64,000 bases of DNA from Telopea speciosissima (Eukaryota > Streptophyta > Magnoliopsida > Proteales > Proteaceae): NCBI RefSeq assembly GCF_018873765.1, contig NC_057920.1, positions 12,103,307 through 12,167,306 of the forward strand, given 5' to 3'. The position numbers and the translations under genes were made by a program. How positions within the stretch are numbered: the first letter of the stretch is position 1; the number at the start of each line of letters is the position of its first letter. This document shows, piece after piece, positions 1 through 10,333 of the stretch. The notes below the pieces were generated by a model. That model was not told the origin of the DNA, searched no databases, and saw only the letters and a program-made list of their open reading frames with translations.

Positions 1-158
1 ATTTCAAGGACTATCAACACCATAGCTGATATCTTGGCTCGGAGGGCAGTGTCTCTGAAGTGTAAGTTACTATGGCCCATTTCCTCTCCATGTTGTAACA
101 AGGACCTGATGAGCCCTTCACTTCTTTCTGAATAAACATTTTGTTATCAAAAAAAAAA
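1..158 (+). pseudogene. LINE RNase H-like 3' end with poly(A)
   Basis: Frame 1 reads an RNase H-like (RVT_3) C-terminal piece containing NTIADILARRAVSL, ending at a TAA at 132-134. An AATAAA lies in the same place and an A-run occupies 149-158. Plant L1-type LINEs carry this RNase H domain at the end of ORF2, followed by a tail. The 5' part lies outside the window, so I infer a LINE 3' terminus rather than a host gene. Confidence 0.6.
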
Positions 159-610
159 GAAGGATCTTCTCCAGAGTGCCAGCCCTTTCAATGCGCATCC
201 AACCGATGGAGGCCTTTGGAGAGGTAAAAAATTTTAGGTAGAAAGAACATTGGCATAATTCATTTCCCCTTTGGAGAGAAAATGGAATAATTCATTTTCT
301 CTTTGACTTTCGTAAATACCTTCCTAGGTTTTAGTATTTTAAAAAAAACCAGTTAAGAGTAAAATTAGGGAGAGAGTTCTGGCTTTGGGGTTAACACGCA
401 CAAGAGACCCATCTCTATTGTGCGAGAGTGAGAGGCTTGAAAAAGTCAGATAACTTCTTCCATGGTCATTGACAGAGTCATGGCTGGAGCAAGAGAAGAT
501 CTCTGGAATACAAGAGTCAGAGTTGATTAGAAATGGCAGCAATATAATCGAATCTATTTTTAGGACCACCAGGAGGTAGAGTGCACATCTCGTTTCCATT
601 AATTTTTAAA
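159..610. other. Intergenic, nothing recognised
   Basis: No open frame with recognisable similarity and no repeat structure that I can define. Confidence 0.5.
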
Positions 611-777
611 GGGATAAAGTTCTCTGCACCGGGGGTGTAGGGTGCACCCAGACACATGGAAGTAGGCGAAATGATCAACCCGCCCCCTTGAATGCTCTAA
701 AGTCTGCCCTTGTCCCGCCCCATGTGTCTAGGCACAACCTACGCCTAAATGCACTCCCGGACAAAGAATGTGTGCCC
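611..777. mobile_element. Mutator-like MITE, family M1
   Basis: The ends are inverted copies: GGGATAAAGTTCTCTGCACC at the left, and the right end reads GGGCACACATTCTTTGTCC on the other strand. Inner arms again pair around CCAGACACATGG / CCTAGACACATGG. It is flanked by ATTTTTAAA (602-610) and ATTTTTTAAA (778-787), a 9-10-bp target-site duplication as expected for Mutator-like elements. Related copies lie at 6441-6552 and 52001-52106, with a half copy near 63470-63565. Confidence 0.6.
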
Positions 778-818
778 ATTTTTTAAATTGATAGGATGAA
801 ATTTTCTTCCTACCCAAG

Positions 819-1560
819 TTTTTTTTTTTTTTTTTTTTTGAAAAGAAAATGATCATATATATAGAAAAAAATTACATCATAATGAAGTTAACATTATGCC
901 CTCTAGCATCTTTACAAATAAGGAGATGCAGAGGAGGGGGAGGTTATTTATACAAAAAGAGTGCTCATTGATGTTGTTCATAACGCCGGCAAGCCAATCA
1001 GTACAGTGATTTGATTATCTAAAACAAAACTAAAAAATGATGTCACTGAAGTGATGAGAAAGCTCGTTGATCTTGTGAAGGTGCGAAGTGGCCCAGTGGA
1101 CATGGTGCTCACCCGATATAGCTTTGATGGCTAAGAGGGAATGATCTGACAATTACCTTTGAGATACCTATATGCGCAGCATAGCGAAGATCTTTGTTAA
1201 TGGCAAGGATTTCAGTCCACAAAAATGCTAGAGGAGGTGGTAGCTCCAGCTAGAGCAAGGGAAAGTTTACCTCTAGGGTCTGTAATAATGCAACCATAAT
1301 CCACAAAAATGCTAGAGGAGGTGGTAGCTCCAGCTAGAGCAAGGGAAAGTTTACCTAGAGGAGGTGGTAGCTCCAGCTAGAGCAAGGGAAAGTTTACCTC
1401 TAGGGTCTGTAATAATGCAACCATAATCCACAAAAATGCTAGAGGAGGTGGTAGCTCCAGCTAGAGCAAGGGAAAGTTTACCTCTAGGGTCTCTAATAAT
1501 GCAACCATACCCACTTAGATCCTCTCGAATAGAACCAGCACAGTTGAGGACCATTCAATC
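819..1560 (-). pseudogene. LINE RNase H 3' end, minus strand
   Basis: On the minus strand, translation of 1560-1030 gives an RVT_3-type RNase H: WMVLNCAGSIRE, then GYGCIIRDPRGKL, then pieces like AINKDLRYAAHIGIS, broken by stops and shifts. The 3' end runs into a 21-nt poly(T) on the plus strand (819-839), i.e. the poly(A) tail. The first catalytic Asp of the usual NCDGS motif reads Ala (NCAGS). An 84-bp in-frame tandem duplication sits inside it. It is a 5'-truncated, inactive LINE copy. Confidence 0.7.
1217..1511 (-). repeat. 84-bp tandem repeat within LINE RNase H
   Basis: Units begin at 1217, 1301 and 1428 with CCACAAAAATGCTAGAGG. Spacing is 84 bp, then 127 bp; the longer interval contains an extra 43-bp partial unit starting near 1354. 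Each unit encodes 28 residues (minus strand, YGCIIRDPRGKLSLALAG...), so the 84-bp steps keep frame while the 43-bp one breaks it. The units are nearly identical, so the expansion is recent. Confidence 0.85.
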
Positions 1561-1800
1561 AGGCGGAGGGTGTTGCCATCAGTTGAGGGTTGGGTTCTTG
1601 ATCCTGAAAATAGTCTCAATTCCCCAAGAAAAGAAGAAGGCTCTGTTATATTGTCATAGACAAGTTGCAGGAACTTTCATGTTACCCGAGCTCAAAGCCA
1701 AAGAAGTGGAATCTCGAAGGGTATTTTGTAAAATATTAAAACTTAGAAGGGTTTTTGTGAACTGGGAAGTGAATTATCCCATTTCTTTGGCTGCAAACCC

Positions 1801-1973
1801 GGAAAATTATCTCCTGCAATTCACTGTCTGGTCCAATTCCCTAGTGTCTGTAATAAGAGGGGGTTGGACCCCACCCGGACAGGGATGGAATGGTCATTGC
1901 CTCCCCCCCTCCCCCCTTGTTAGGGGCACTAGGGGAACTAGACCGGACAGAGAATTACAGGGGATAAAGATCC
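1801..1973. mobile_element. MITE, family M2 copy
   Basis: Imperfect terminal inverted repeats: left GGAAAATTATCTCCTGCAAT, right end on the other strand GGATCTTTATCCCCTGTAAT. The same internal words (TCCAATTCC, CCGGACA, GGAACTAG) recur in the copy at 5396-5572. No coding capacity. Superfamily not determined because the exact ends are unclear. Confidence 0.55.
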
Positions 1974-2139
1974 AAAAACCCTTCATCAATGCTTTTTCTC
2001 ATATCTATAAAAGAAATGGAAACATATATCCTGAATCTTTGATCTTAAAAGTGAGCAAGATAGATAGACCAAGCTGAATTTAAGAATATCTATCGCTTAA
2101 AAGCCATACAACCTCAGTAAAACTGACCTCCACACACAA

Positions 2140-2162
2140 TGTGTGTGTGTGTGTGTGTGTGT
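2140..2162. repeat. (TG)n microsatellite
   Basis: Uninterrupted GT dinucleotide run of about 11 units. Confidence 0.95.
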
Positions 2163-2535
2163 TGTGCTGGCCAGGCCAAAAGTGGATCTACTGTGGAACT
2201 TTAATGTGCTTGATACCTCTGACCTGGCTCTTAAAATATAGGGAATTAGGTTGGGAGGAAAGGTGGGAGGGTGTGGTCATTTTCATTACATTCTCTCATC
2301 AAGTGGAGCCAAATCCTGAGGCATTTTCAGAAACTCAATCACTGAATGAGATAAATAGACAAAGACAGGAGGGGTGTCTTAAAGACTATTTGTCAAGTTG
2401 TATAACCCTTCCATTGGAGTTCAGTGGCTAAGTTTTGGATGGAAGGAAGATGATGGGTTGGAGTCTTTAATGACTTCACATGTGTGGTTTCCTTATCACT
2501 GGCTGCAATTCAATTCTAATGATATATTATGATAA

Positions 2536-2568
2536 GTGGTGGTGGAGGTGGTGGTGGTGGTGGTGGTA
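2536..2568. repeat. (GGT)n microsatellite
   Basis: GGT triplets with one GGA interruption. Confidence 0.9.
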
Positions 2569-3940
2569 GTGACTCAGAAGAATAAATATATATCTCTGTA
2601 GACTTTAGTGGTCTAGTGAAGATGAAAGATGAGAGTGCAGATGATTACCCATCACTGTCAAGTTCTCTTAATGCCTGGTTCAGAATGATTGGAACAAAAT
2701 TAAAGTATTCTCTTCTAGGGTATTGGAGTTTATAAAAAATATTTGCAGGAGCAAAAAGTTTTCTCTTCTTGAGGATATTAATGGATATATACATAAAAGG
2801 GCAAAGCTTCTCCATCATCATTGAAAAAGTTGAGGAGTCATTGCTATAGCTTTTATTAAGCTGAAGAACTCTGGCAATACCTTTAGCTATTCTAGGTGGG
2901 AAATGGGCTTGTCCACGTATATAGATCTCATTAAGATCGAGCTTATCCTTTGACCAACAAAAATAAAAGAAAAGAATGAGAGGTGCATTAATGGATAGGA
3001 TTGATTTGGAATCTTTTGTCATTGTCACTGTTGTTTGTTTCTTTCAATTTTATTTGCATGGAAAAGTTTTTTCTTTTCTTAAGTTTTAATTCCTCTTTTT
3101 GGTCTTTTTTTTTTTTTGTTTTCTCCCTTTCCGCCTTTCCTACTCCAACTTGCACTTGGTCCCATCCATGGGCATCTGTTTATATGATTGTGATATTGTA
3201 TATCTTTTGGAATGTGATTCCAAAATATAAACGTGTGTATTTATATTGTATATGTATCGAATTAGATTATCTGAGAATCTTGCATGGATTATCATTATTT
3301 GTTTTAAGTAACAAGATTCTCTGTGATAGTTGTTTGTTCGTAGAATAGAGAGGTCCTTATTACCATTGTAGCAAAGCATTGTATGTTTTGGTGTACTAAA
3401 GATTGATGCTTACACTACTGGTTATATATAAGTGAGGTGGATATGTAGTGTTCATTTGTGAATGAAAGAGATGCTCGGCATAAAATCCACTTCTTGACTA
3501 GGATGAATATTTTGAGAGGCTTATCCAAATATGATAAGATGAAATTTTGAACTCAATGGCAGTTTTGTAAAGAATTTAGTAAATGCATTTAATATATTAT
3601 TATTTATTTAATACTTATATTTGAAAATATTTTTCAAAAATTTTATGTTCAATCAATGGTCGAGATTCTCTGGCATAGTCATTCAATGGGCTAGGGTTTT
3701 TCACAAAGTTCATATTCTAAACCCAATATCCTGCTATGTAATATTGTTAAGTGGAGGAAGGGGAGGGGGCTTTAGTTATTTTTATTTAGGGGTAAACTTA
3801 TTAGTTAATAATATTGTAACTGGATTACTTTTATTTACTCGTGTTGAATCTGGCTAAAATAAAAAAACCCTAATTGGATCACCCAATAGAATCCTGCCAC
3901 ATGGCTTATGATCCCTTTAGCATACTATTAGGGTTCCAAA

Positions 3941-3985
3941 TCTATAAATATGCAGCTATGGATAGGGGATAGATGATGCCACTAG

Positions 3986-4016
<31 letters not shown>
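3941..4016 (+). promoter_or_regulatory. TATA-like box followed by CT/CA tract
   Basis: TCTATAAATATGC at 3941-3953 is followed about 45 bp later by (CT)9(CA)6. Such an arrangement is seen in plant core promoters and LTR promoters. No coding sequence follows, so this may be the relic of an LTR leader; a functional promoter is not shown. Confidence 0.2.
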
Positions 4017-4017
<1 letters not shown>

Positions 4018-4400
4018 ATTAAACACACAACCATGCTTTGTCTTCCTTGTGAGAATTAGGGTTTTGAACCTTTAAGTGTGAGGATTGCTTCCGATGTCTA
4101 AGCTCTTGCTTAATCGTTCATCAAGAGGACCCGTTGATTTGCAAAGGGATGCATGTTCAAGTGTGATATTCCTTTCTAGATATTGTACGTGTTTGTGGTA
4201 CTAAGAGGTAATCCTAAATCCCTTTGTGTTCTTGTTGCATTTACCCTAATGCAAAAGAGGAACGATTCATGGTTAGAAAATTTGATTCAGGATTGTCCCG
4301 TCAACATAGGGTTCCCTTGTACACCCTATTAAAACCAAAAGAGAACCAGAGAGAGAGGAGGCTGGGAAAAAAAAAAACCTTGAAAAATGAATGAGAGAAC

Positions 4401-4561
4401 CTAAGGAGCGTAATTTAGGTGACGTGTTATGTTACGATCACATTTATCCCACATCGGTTGTATGAAAATTTTAATATGGATTGATAAGTTCTTGGGTTCC
4501 CTCATCTTGTAAGCTGATTTATAGGGTTGAGTTCTCCCAAGCTCATATCAGCGTGATGATC
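4401..4561. repeat. Possible second LTR fragment
   Basis: Contains ATCCCACATCGGTTGTATG and CCCAAGCTCATATCAG, words typical of the ends of many plant TRIM-type LTRs. Boundaries and partner repeat are not visible. Confidence 0.25.
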
Positions 4562-5047
4562 TGTTATGTACCTAATGGGACACACTCTAGTGTATGGGTA
4601 CTAGATTGGACCAGCCTAGTATGGGATATGTTAAAGGGCTTGATTTAACGCGTTCCATCAGCTTTGGAGCTTTTGACGTATCGATCAAGTACCTAACATT
4701 TGGTATCAGAACTGGACACCATGTCATAGGCTCGAGTCGTGAAAAGGATTACCTGGAGTAAAGGAAAAATCATCAAGAAATGGCAACCTGTTGCCCAACA
4801 AAAAACCCTGGAGCATAATGGAACCCCTTGAAAAGGGTTATTTATCGTCAGAGTGAAAGCTGCCTAGAGTGAGAACCGCCAAGGACAACGGTTGCGGAAG
4901 CGTGGTGGTCTGTTAGATGCCTAATAAGATCCACTCTAGTATATGGGTGCTAGATTGAACCAGCCTAGTGTGGAATAGATGAAAAGGCTTGATTTAACGC
5001 ATTTTATCAACTTCGAAGCTTGTGGCGTATCTGTCAAATACCTACCA
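4562..5047 (+). mobile_element. TRIM 1: complete miniature LTR retrotransposon
   Basis: Two 137-bp direct repeats bound a 212-bp core: LTR1 4562-4698 starts TGTTATGTACCTAAT and ends AAGTACCTAACA; LTR2 4911-5047 starts TGTTAGATGCCTAAT and ends AAATACCTACCA. Right after LTR1, TGGTATCAGAAC (4701-4712) matches the usual initiator-Met-tRNA primer-binding site TGGTATCAGAGC. The core has no open reading frame. Size and layout fit a TRIM. The LTRs differ at many positions, so it is old; no clean 5-bp duplication flanks it. Solo LTRs of the same family are at 36882-37004 and 54242-54337. Confidence 0.8.
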
Positions 5048-5395
5048 AACATGTTAAGTCACTATGATCGAACTTATAAAATAATTAGTAAAATTTGTGT
5101 GAAGAAAAAACAGCCTCTTAAATTTACGTGTAATAAACAATCATATGCGGCACAGGAGACAAAACTCATTCCTAGATAAAACAAAAGCTGTTAATGAAGA
5201 TAACTTTTTCATTACCCAAATACCCTCTAATGTGTCGGGTTTGGAGTTGATAGCTTTGATCTTCCAACAAAGTTGTCTTGGTGTCAATCTTGGTGTATTT
5301 AACCTTCGTTACACAAAACAATACCCCTCCCCCCACCAAAAAAACAAAAGGAAGAGAAGAGATAGAGAGAGGGTTTTTTACCCCTCATGTGAATA
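5048..5395. other. Intergenic, nothing recognised
   Basis: Short frames only, no recognised domain. Confidence 0.4.
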
Positions 5396-5572
5396 GGAAA
5401 ATTATTTCCTCCACTTCCTTGCTCGTTCCAACTCCCTATTCCTCTAATAGGGGGTGATGGATTTCACCCAGACAAAGTATTCGGATAAGGATAGGGTCGT
5501 CATTCCAATCCCCCCTTGTTAGAAGAACTGAGGAACTAGGCCGGACAAGGAATTGGAGGAAATAAAGATCCC
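5396..5572. mobile_element. MITE, family M2 copy
   Basis: Starts GGAAAATTATTTCCTCCACT and its other end reads GGGATCTTTATTTCCTCC on the opposite strand, an imperfect inverted pair. Internal GGAACTAGGCCGGACA matches the copy at 1801-1973. Confidence 0.55.
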
Positions 5573-6095
5573 ATGTGAATCCCGTCTCAAGAGAAACCAA
5601 ATAATTTCCATAACTTTGAAACCGAACCAAATCAGTTCGTACACGATCTCATCAATAATTTTAAGTGAAAATAATCAGTCAAAATAAATTTAATTGGAAA
5701 AGAAATTAGACTCTCATGAAATACCTTTCAATCCTTTATACAAAACTAAATAAAAAAATCCATAATAGGTAATTTTACAGAACCCAACATAGACACACAT
5801 GATTGTAGGATTTAATATGATTTTAATTTGGTTTGACTCAATTTATACGATTTATATTTTATTCAAATTGATTCAAATCAATGATTTTTAATCTAAAACA
5901 ATAAAAAAAAAAAAAAACTGAATCAAATGAATTTTTTTTTAAGAGAAAACAAAATTGCTCAAGCAATTCCATTGCATGGTGGGTAAATAAAATAAGAGAA
6001 ATTATTATCATAACCCTAAATTACACTCTTATCTTAATATAACCCCACTAAATACCCAAATATCAAAATCAACTCAAAATCTAACGATGTTAACC

Positions 6096-6126
<31 letters not shown>

Positions 6127-6431
6127 AAGCCCACTAAGTAACCAAACATCAAAATAAACCCAGTGGGTGGCGATCATAATTTTCCACAAAGTGAAGTAAC
6201 AAGGGGAGCCCACATTCATCGTTATCATTCCATATTTGGCCGTTCCAGAATTCAGACACGCAGACGCGTGAAAACGTCACAGCTAAAGCCTAAAGGCTTC
6301 CATTGCTAACAAGTCGTTGATGGATAGAGTAGTCAAACACGGCTGCAAGTTGAGAGAGATTTTTTTCTTCTCTAGATCTCTCTCATAGATAAGGACGGTG
6401 CAGTACTCCAATTGTACAAGTTTTGTCCATT
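5573..6431. other. AT-rich intergenic DNA
   Basis: AT-rich with long A and T runs (about 5917-5938 and 6091-6127). No gene recognised. Confidence 0.4.
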
Positions 6432-6440
6432 TATAAAAAA

Positions 6441-6552
6441 GGGGCATCGTTTTCTGTGCCGCAGCACAGGTTGTGCTCAGGCACATGGGGGTGGATGCAA
6501 TGATTACCCTATCCCATGCACAGATTGCTCGCAGCACAGAAAACATTCACCC
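6441..6552. mobile_element. Mutator-like MITE, family M1, with 9-bp TSD
   Basis: Flanked by TATAAAAAA on both sides (6432-6440 and 6553-6561), a perfect 9-bp duplication. Ends are inverted: GGGGCATCGTTTTCTGTGCC and, from the other side, GGGTGAATGTTTTCTGTGCT. 112 bp, no coding capacity. The 9-bp duplication and the GGG ends suit a Mutator-like non-autonomous element. Confidence 0.75.
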
Positions 6553-6659
6553 TATAAAAAAAGATGGGATTAACAATGCCATAAAATGTGTTTTTGAGAT
6601 ATTATCATATACTCAAGAATAGTAGGCATAAATGAATACTTGCACAAGGCTTCTGTTAT

Positions 6660-7147
6660 TGGAATAAAAAAAAATACGGGTTTTGCGAGGGAGAATCAAA
6701 ACCTAGTTTGAACCTGTGAAACGGCTTAAACCAAACCGATATAAGCCAAATCCAACCGATCCTTATTGAATAGGCTTGGGACTGGGGTATCACATACTTG
6801 AAACCGAGAATTAAATCTGAAACCAAAATCGGGTGAAAAATCGGATCGAAAACAAACACCAAACTAATATAACTTGATAAGAACCCAATAACATCTTGAA
6901 ACTCATTAAAAATTGTGTTTTTTTTTTTCTCCATAGTTTTGCATACATATATCATATATGTATGTCAAACCAAACTCAAACTGGACCGAAACTGAAACTA
7001 ACCCAATAACAAATTGATAAGAGAAACAAATATGAACCTGAAATCAAATGAAATCGAAATCGAAACTTCCCTTGTTGGTTTGGCATCAAATTTATCCTTA
7101 CCATACCAAAACTGACCTGACCTAATCCGACCGATTAACACCCCTAC
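6660..7147. repeat. Degenerate AACCGAAACC-rich repeat
   Basis: Dense in AAACCGA / GAAACTGAA words and ends TTAACACCCCTA, like the terminus of hAT-type MITEs elsewhere in the window. The left end is not identified. Confidence 0.3.
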
Positions 7148-7287
7148 TCAGTATCGAAAAGGAGAAAGAGTATCAAGGGAGCATGATATGATATGATGCT
7201 AGTGCTGGCAGTGTGGCCATCAAATTTTTTTTTTTAATTTCTAATATGAATGAGAAGCGACCCAAATTAAAAAAAAGAAGGGAAAAT

Positions 7288-7311
7288 TTTATTGTTCCCA
7301 ATAACTTTATT
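7288..7311 (-). terminator. Poly(A) signals of the RBR gene
   Basis: Two AATAAA hexamers on the minus strand (7306-7311 and 7288-7293), 40-63 bp past the stop codon. Confidence 0.6.
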
Positions 7312-7350
7312 TAGAACCACAAGAATGGCATACATATATATATATATATA

Positions 7351-9894
7351 TTATCTTCTCCTGGGACAACAACAACTTTTGCCCATACTATACACAGTGC
7401 AGGGGAATACAAATAGATAGTAAATATACAGAAATATTGTGGAAATGATGGCAGCTGCTTTGCTTCCTTTAATCTTATCCAATCCAACTATTAATCCTAT
7501 GAAAAGTGCATTAATCAATAAATTAAATATGAAATTGCAGATGCAAGAAGCCATACAACCATCTCCGCCTCCGGCTCTGCCATTATCAACATAAGTTCCA
7601 ACCCTCCTAGGAGGCACGTTTCTTCTGTTACAAACACAACCACTCTTGATTTTTCCACACGCATAGCAGAAGAGGACCCCACATCTGCACAAGTGCACAC
7701 AAGAAAACAAAAAAAAACATAATATCAAGTAATCAACCAATCAAAACTAGATGAGGTAATCTGCCAAGTGGCAATAAAACTTTAAGATAAAAAAAAAAAA
7801 AAAATTAAGACTAAGTTTCCCTCCACCCATAGAGTATGATTCACAAACCCCTTCTAGGGTTTTAGTATGTTCCAAAATATCTTCTTGGTATTCATTTCCG
7901 CCCTACGGTGAATAGAATCCCCATCACATCTCCGGTCATTTTCGAGGTTCTAGGGGATGTGACGATCATTTTGCCTGTCCTTGTGTCAGGTGCATGGGTT
8001 GCGTTTGTTGTGCGACCCGGTGACGTTCTCTTTCCCTTATTTTTTTCAATTGTTTCTTGGTTTTTTTTTTCACCAAAAGTTCTTTAAATCTGGATTAAAA
8101 GAGGATTTTCAAAATTATATGAAAATGATTTCATATCAAGTCATTTTCATTGTATCGCATACTTGTTTTAGTACCTATGTGAAATGACAAGATATTTGTG
8201 TGTTGTCCAAGGAAAACAAAAAAACAAAAAAAAGTAATACAAATTATTTGACACCTTAAGGGGTTTAAATAAAAAAAATGAGAATGATCCACACACTTTC
8301 CGCTATTATATTAGCATCTTATAGGCCTTGCAAATAGTAGATAATAAGATGATATATTAACGAAGAGAGAGAAGGGGTTTCACATATTTAATAGGGAGAG
8401 AAAAAGGATTCACATATTTTTTTTTTTTGTGGTAAACAAGGGTCCACATATTTAATAATGAGAGAAAGGGGGGAGAAGAGAGAGACCATGAGAGGAAAGT
8501 ACACCTCGCACCTCTTTTCCTCATATAAAGTTTTATTTGGTTGCAAGGGAAGTGAAAAAGGAAATTTTTCCAATCATTATCCAACATGATTATATAAACT
8601 ACTTAAATTTCATACCATATTTAATTAATGATATTTTTTATATGCAATTTTATTTTACTTTCCAACATAATATTTCACTTCCCTTCCCTTCCCTTTAATC
8701 TCCTTTGCAACCAAACAAAATCATAAGTAAATTCCTTAAAATAAATACAGGATATATACAATACATATATATATATATGAAATTTAAATACTTAAACATT
8801 ATATTATATTATTATTAAATTATAATCAAAGTGGACATCAACATCTGAATTCACACCTAATAGTTTATATCCCAACTTGAATTTTTTTGTTAGAAAAAAG
8901 AAACATTGGGCATTTATGCTCAAAAGTCCAAACATTAATCAATTTCCACCAGGAAGAGATATTTCAATTCTTCAAACCTTTTAGATACTTGTTAGGCAGC
9001 CATTATTGTTGAACATTAGACTCTCCTTAAAGTAAAGAGGGGATTCTGATCCTATACTGCACGCTGCCTGTCCTGCCACCGAGCTTCCTCACACAAGTAG
9101 GTGCGCACTGACCGTCATACCCCACTCACACAAGGCGCTCTGGATAGTGCGCAGGGCGGTCATTGCACGCTGCTTGTGGTATGACGGGCAGCGTAGTAGA
9201 GGATCCAAATTGGTAAAGAGGTAAAGAAAAAGGAAAATGATATGAAGCAAACAAACCTGCAGGTTATGTTTGGGCAACCCTCAATTTTCTCCACACGGAA
9301 ATTGCAGCCTGGACATTTCATCCACTTGTTCCTTTCAACAAGCTCACCAAATAGAATATCATTTTCATCTCTCAACTGCTCTGTCTCATTACACCCGAAA
9401 CCCACATGCCATGGGATCTTGCACTGGAAACAGAAGAGTTTCTTGCAGTTTGGGCATTCTGTTCTTGTATTACTGTCTGCCTCACACTCATTCAGGACTA
9501 ACGTCGAACACTCGGTGACCGGGCAGTATGTATACAAACTCTGATCACGCAACTTTAGAACAGAAAACTCACACAGCACATCACACCATTTTTCGAACAA
9601 TCCGGCTGAGAGGATCGAGCGGCATGAGAGGGGATCCAAGAGCTTGTCACAGTTTGTGGCTGGGCATGATACATCTGCTGTATTCTCTTCCATCTTGGCT
9701 TCTATGTATTTACCAATACAATCTAAGCAGAATGGATGAGAACACCTCTCTGCGTTGTTGAATTTGTTGTTCTTTCTCATGGGTTCTATACAAATCTCAC
9801 AAGTAAGACTATTTGGATTAACAACCTCTTCTTCCATTGATCCGTCGACAGATAAGTAACAAGATTCGTCGACAGAACTTGTATCATCATCCAT
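7351..9894 (-). CDS. RBR-type E3 ubiquitin ligase with two C-terminal membrane segments
   Basis: Two coding exons, 9894-9257 and 7684-7351, joined by a GT-AG intron (9256-7685; ...TGCAG|gtttgt, ...ttgtgcag|ATG). The product is 323 residues. RING1 is about 32-82 (CEIC...CSHPFCLDC...CPATNC), IBR about 124-168 (CPVTEC...CPNC...CFQC...C), RING2 about 194-226 (CPGC...GCPNITC|RCGVLFCYAC). In RBR ligases ubiquitin passes from E2 to a RING2 cysteine; Cys207 in GCPN is the candidate. The residue two after it, His in ariadne-type enzymes, is Asn here. The intron splits RING2 inside an Arg codon. Residues about 262-280 and 289-310 are hydrophobic, separated by a short Lys-containing loop, followed by a CCCPRRR end: probably a tail-anchored hairpin, so the enzyme may act at a membrane. 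The ATG lies in a strong context (ACCGCCATGG). Substrates are unknown. Confidence 0.85.
8525..8730. mobile_element. MITE in the RBR intron
   Basis: Left TTTTATTTGGTTGCAAGGGA is inverted at the right end (other strand TTTTGTTTGGTTGCAAAGGA). AT-rich interior. No clear TSD. Within the RBR intron. Confidence 0.5.
9041..9212. mobile_element. MITE family M3, copy in RBR intron, with TSD
   Basis: Flanked by GTAAAGAGG on both sides (9032-9040 and 9213-9221). Inverted ends: left GGATTCTGATCCTATACTGC, right end on the other strand CAATTTGGATCCTCTACTAC, both followed by ACGCTGCC. Copies at 15276-15450 and 50083-50272 share the GATCCTCTA ends. It sits 36-45 bp from the splice donor of RBR exon 1. Confidence 0.8.
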
Positions 9895-9953
9895 GGCGGT
9901 TCTTGCAGTTTGGCTGATGGGAGAGTTTCTGAGAATGAAATCCCTTAAAGCCT

Positions 9954-9966
9954 ACATATATAAATA
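9954..9966 (-). promoter_or_regulatory. TATA box of the RBR gene
   Basis: Minus-strand TATTTATATATGT about 60 bp before the ATG at 9894, which would place transcription start near 9925 and leave a leader of only about 30 nt. Confidence 0.5.
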
Positions 9967-10333
9967 CTGTTATTAGTTTTTAATTTTTTTTTTTAATATC
10001 ACTGATTAACTTTGACGTTACCCATATACAATTAAACAAACGAAACCCACCCCCTGATTGAGATTTTGAGACTTTAGATGGTTTTGAGGTAATTTGAATG
10101 AAAAGTCCTGTAAGTTTTCATGAAAATTCTCTGCATTTTAAGTTTTAGGAGTCAACGCTTACTTGTTCTTTGAAAGGCCAGGGGGAGATTTAGGAGATCT
10201 ATTTTATTATTTAATCAAGGTGTATTTGATTCGAAATTTTAAAAAAATGCATGGAACTCATCAAGAACAATAATGCCCACATTCTATGTATTTGATTACA
10301 CACCTATCTATCTATCTATTTATCACCTAGATC
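9967..10333. other. Upstream region of the RBR gene
   Basis: AT-rich, with no motif I can assign beyond the TATA box. Confidence 0.3.

Larger units (their letters stand above)
1974..4400. other. Intergenic with microsatellites, no gene recognised
   Basis: The open frames here (for example minus strand 2645-3028) show no motif I recognise. Simple repeats: (TG)n at 2140-2162, (GGT)n at 2536-2568, (CT)n then (CA)n at 3986-4016. The stretch around 3900-4240 resembles a promoter or LTR leader (see separate entry). Confidence 0.4.

Noticed and set aside
1217..1511. CRISPR-like or satellite array
   Set aside because: Units are directly adjacent without spacers and are an expansion inside a LINE coding piece in a plant genome.
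1436..2077. 213-residue open frame, plus strand
   Set aside because: It runs antisense over the LINE RNase H repeat and through a MITE; no domain, so chance.
2645..3028. 127-residue open frame, minus strand
   Set aside because: No recognisable motif, no splice or promoter context; kept out for lack of evidence.
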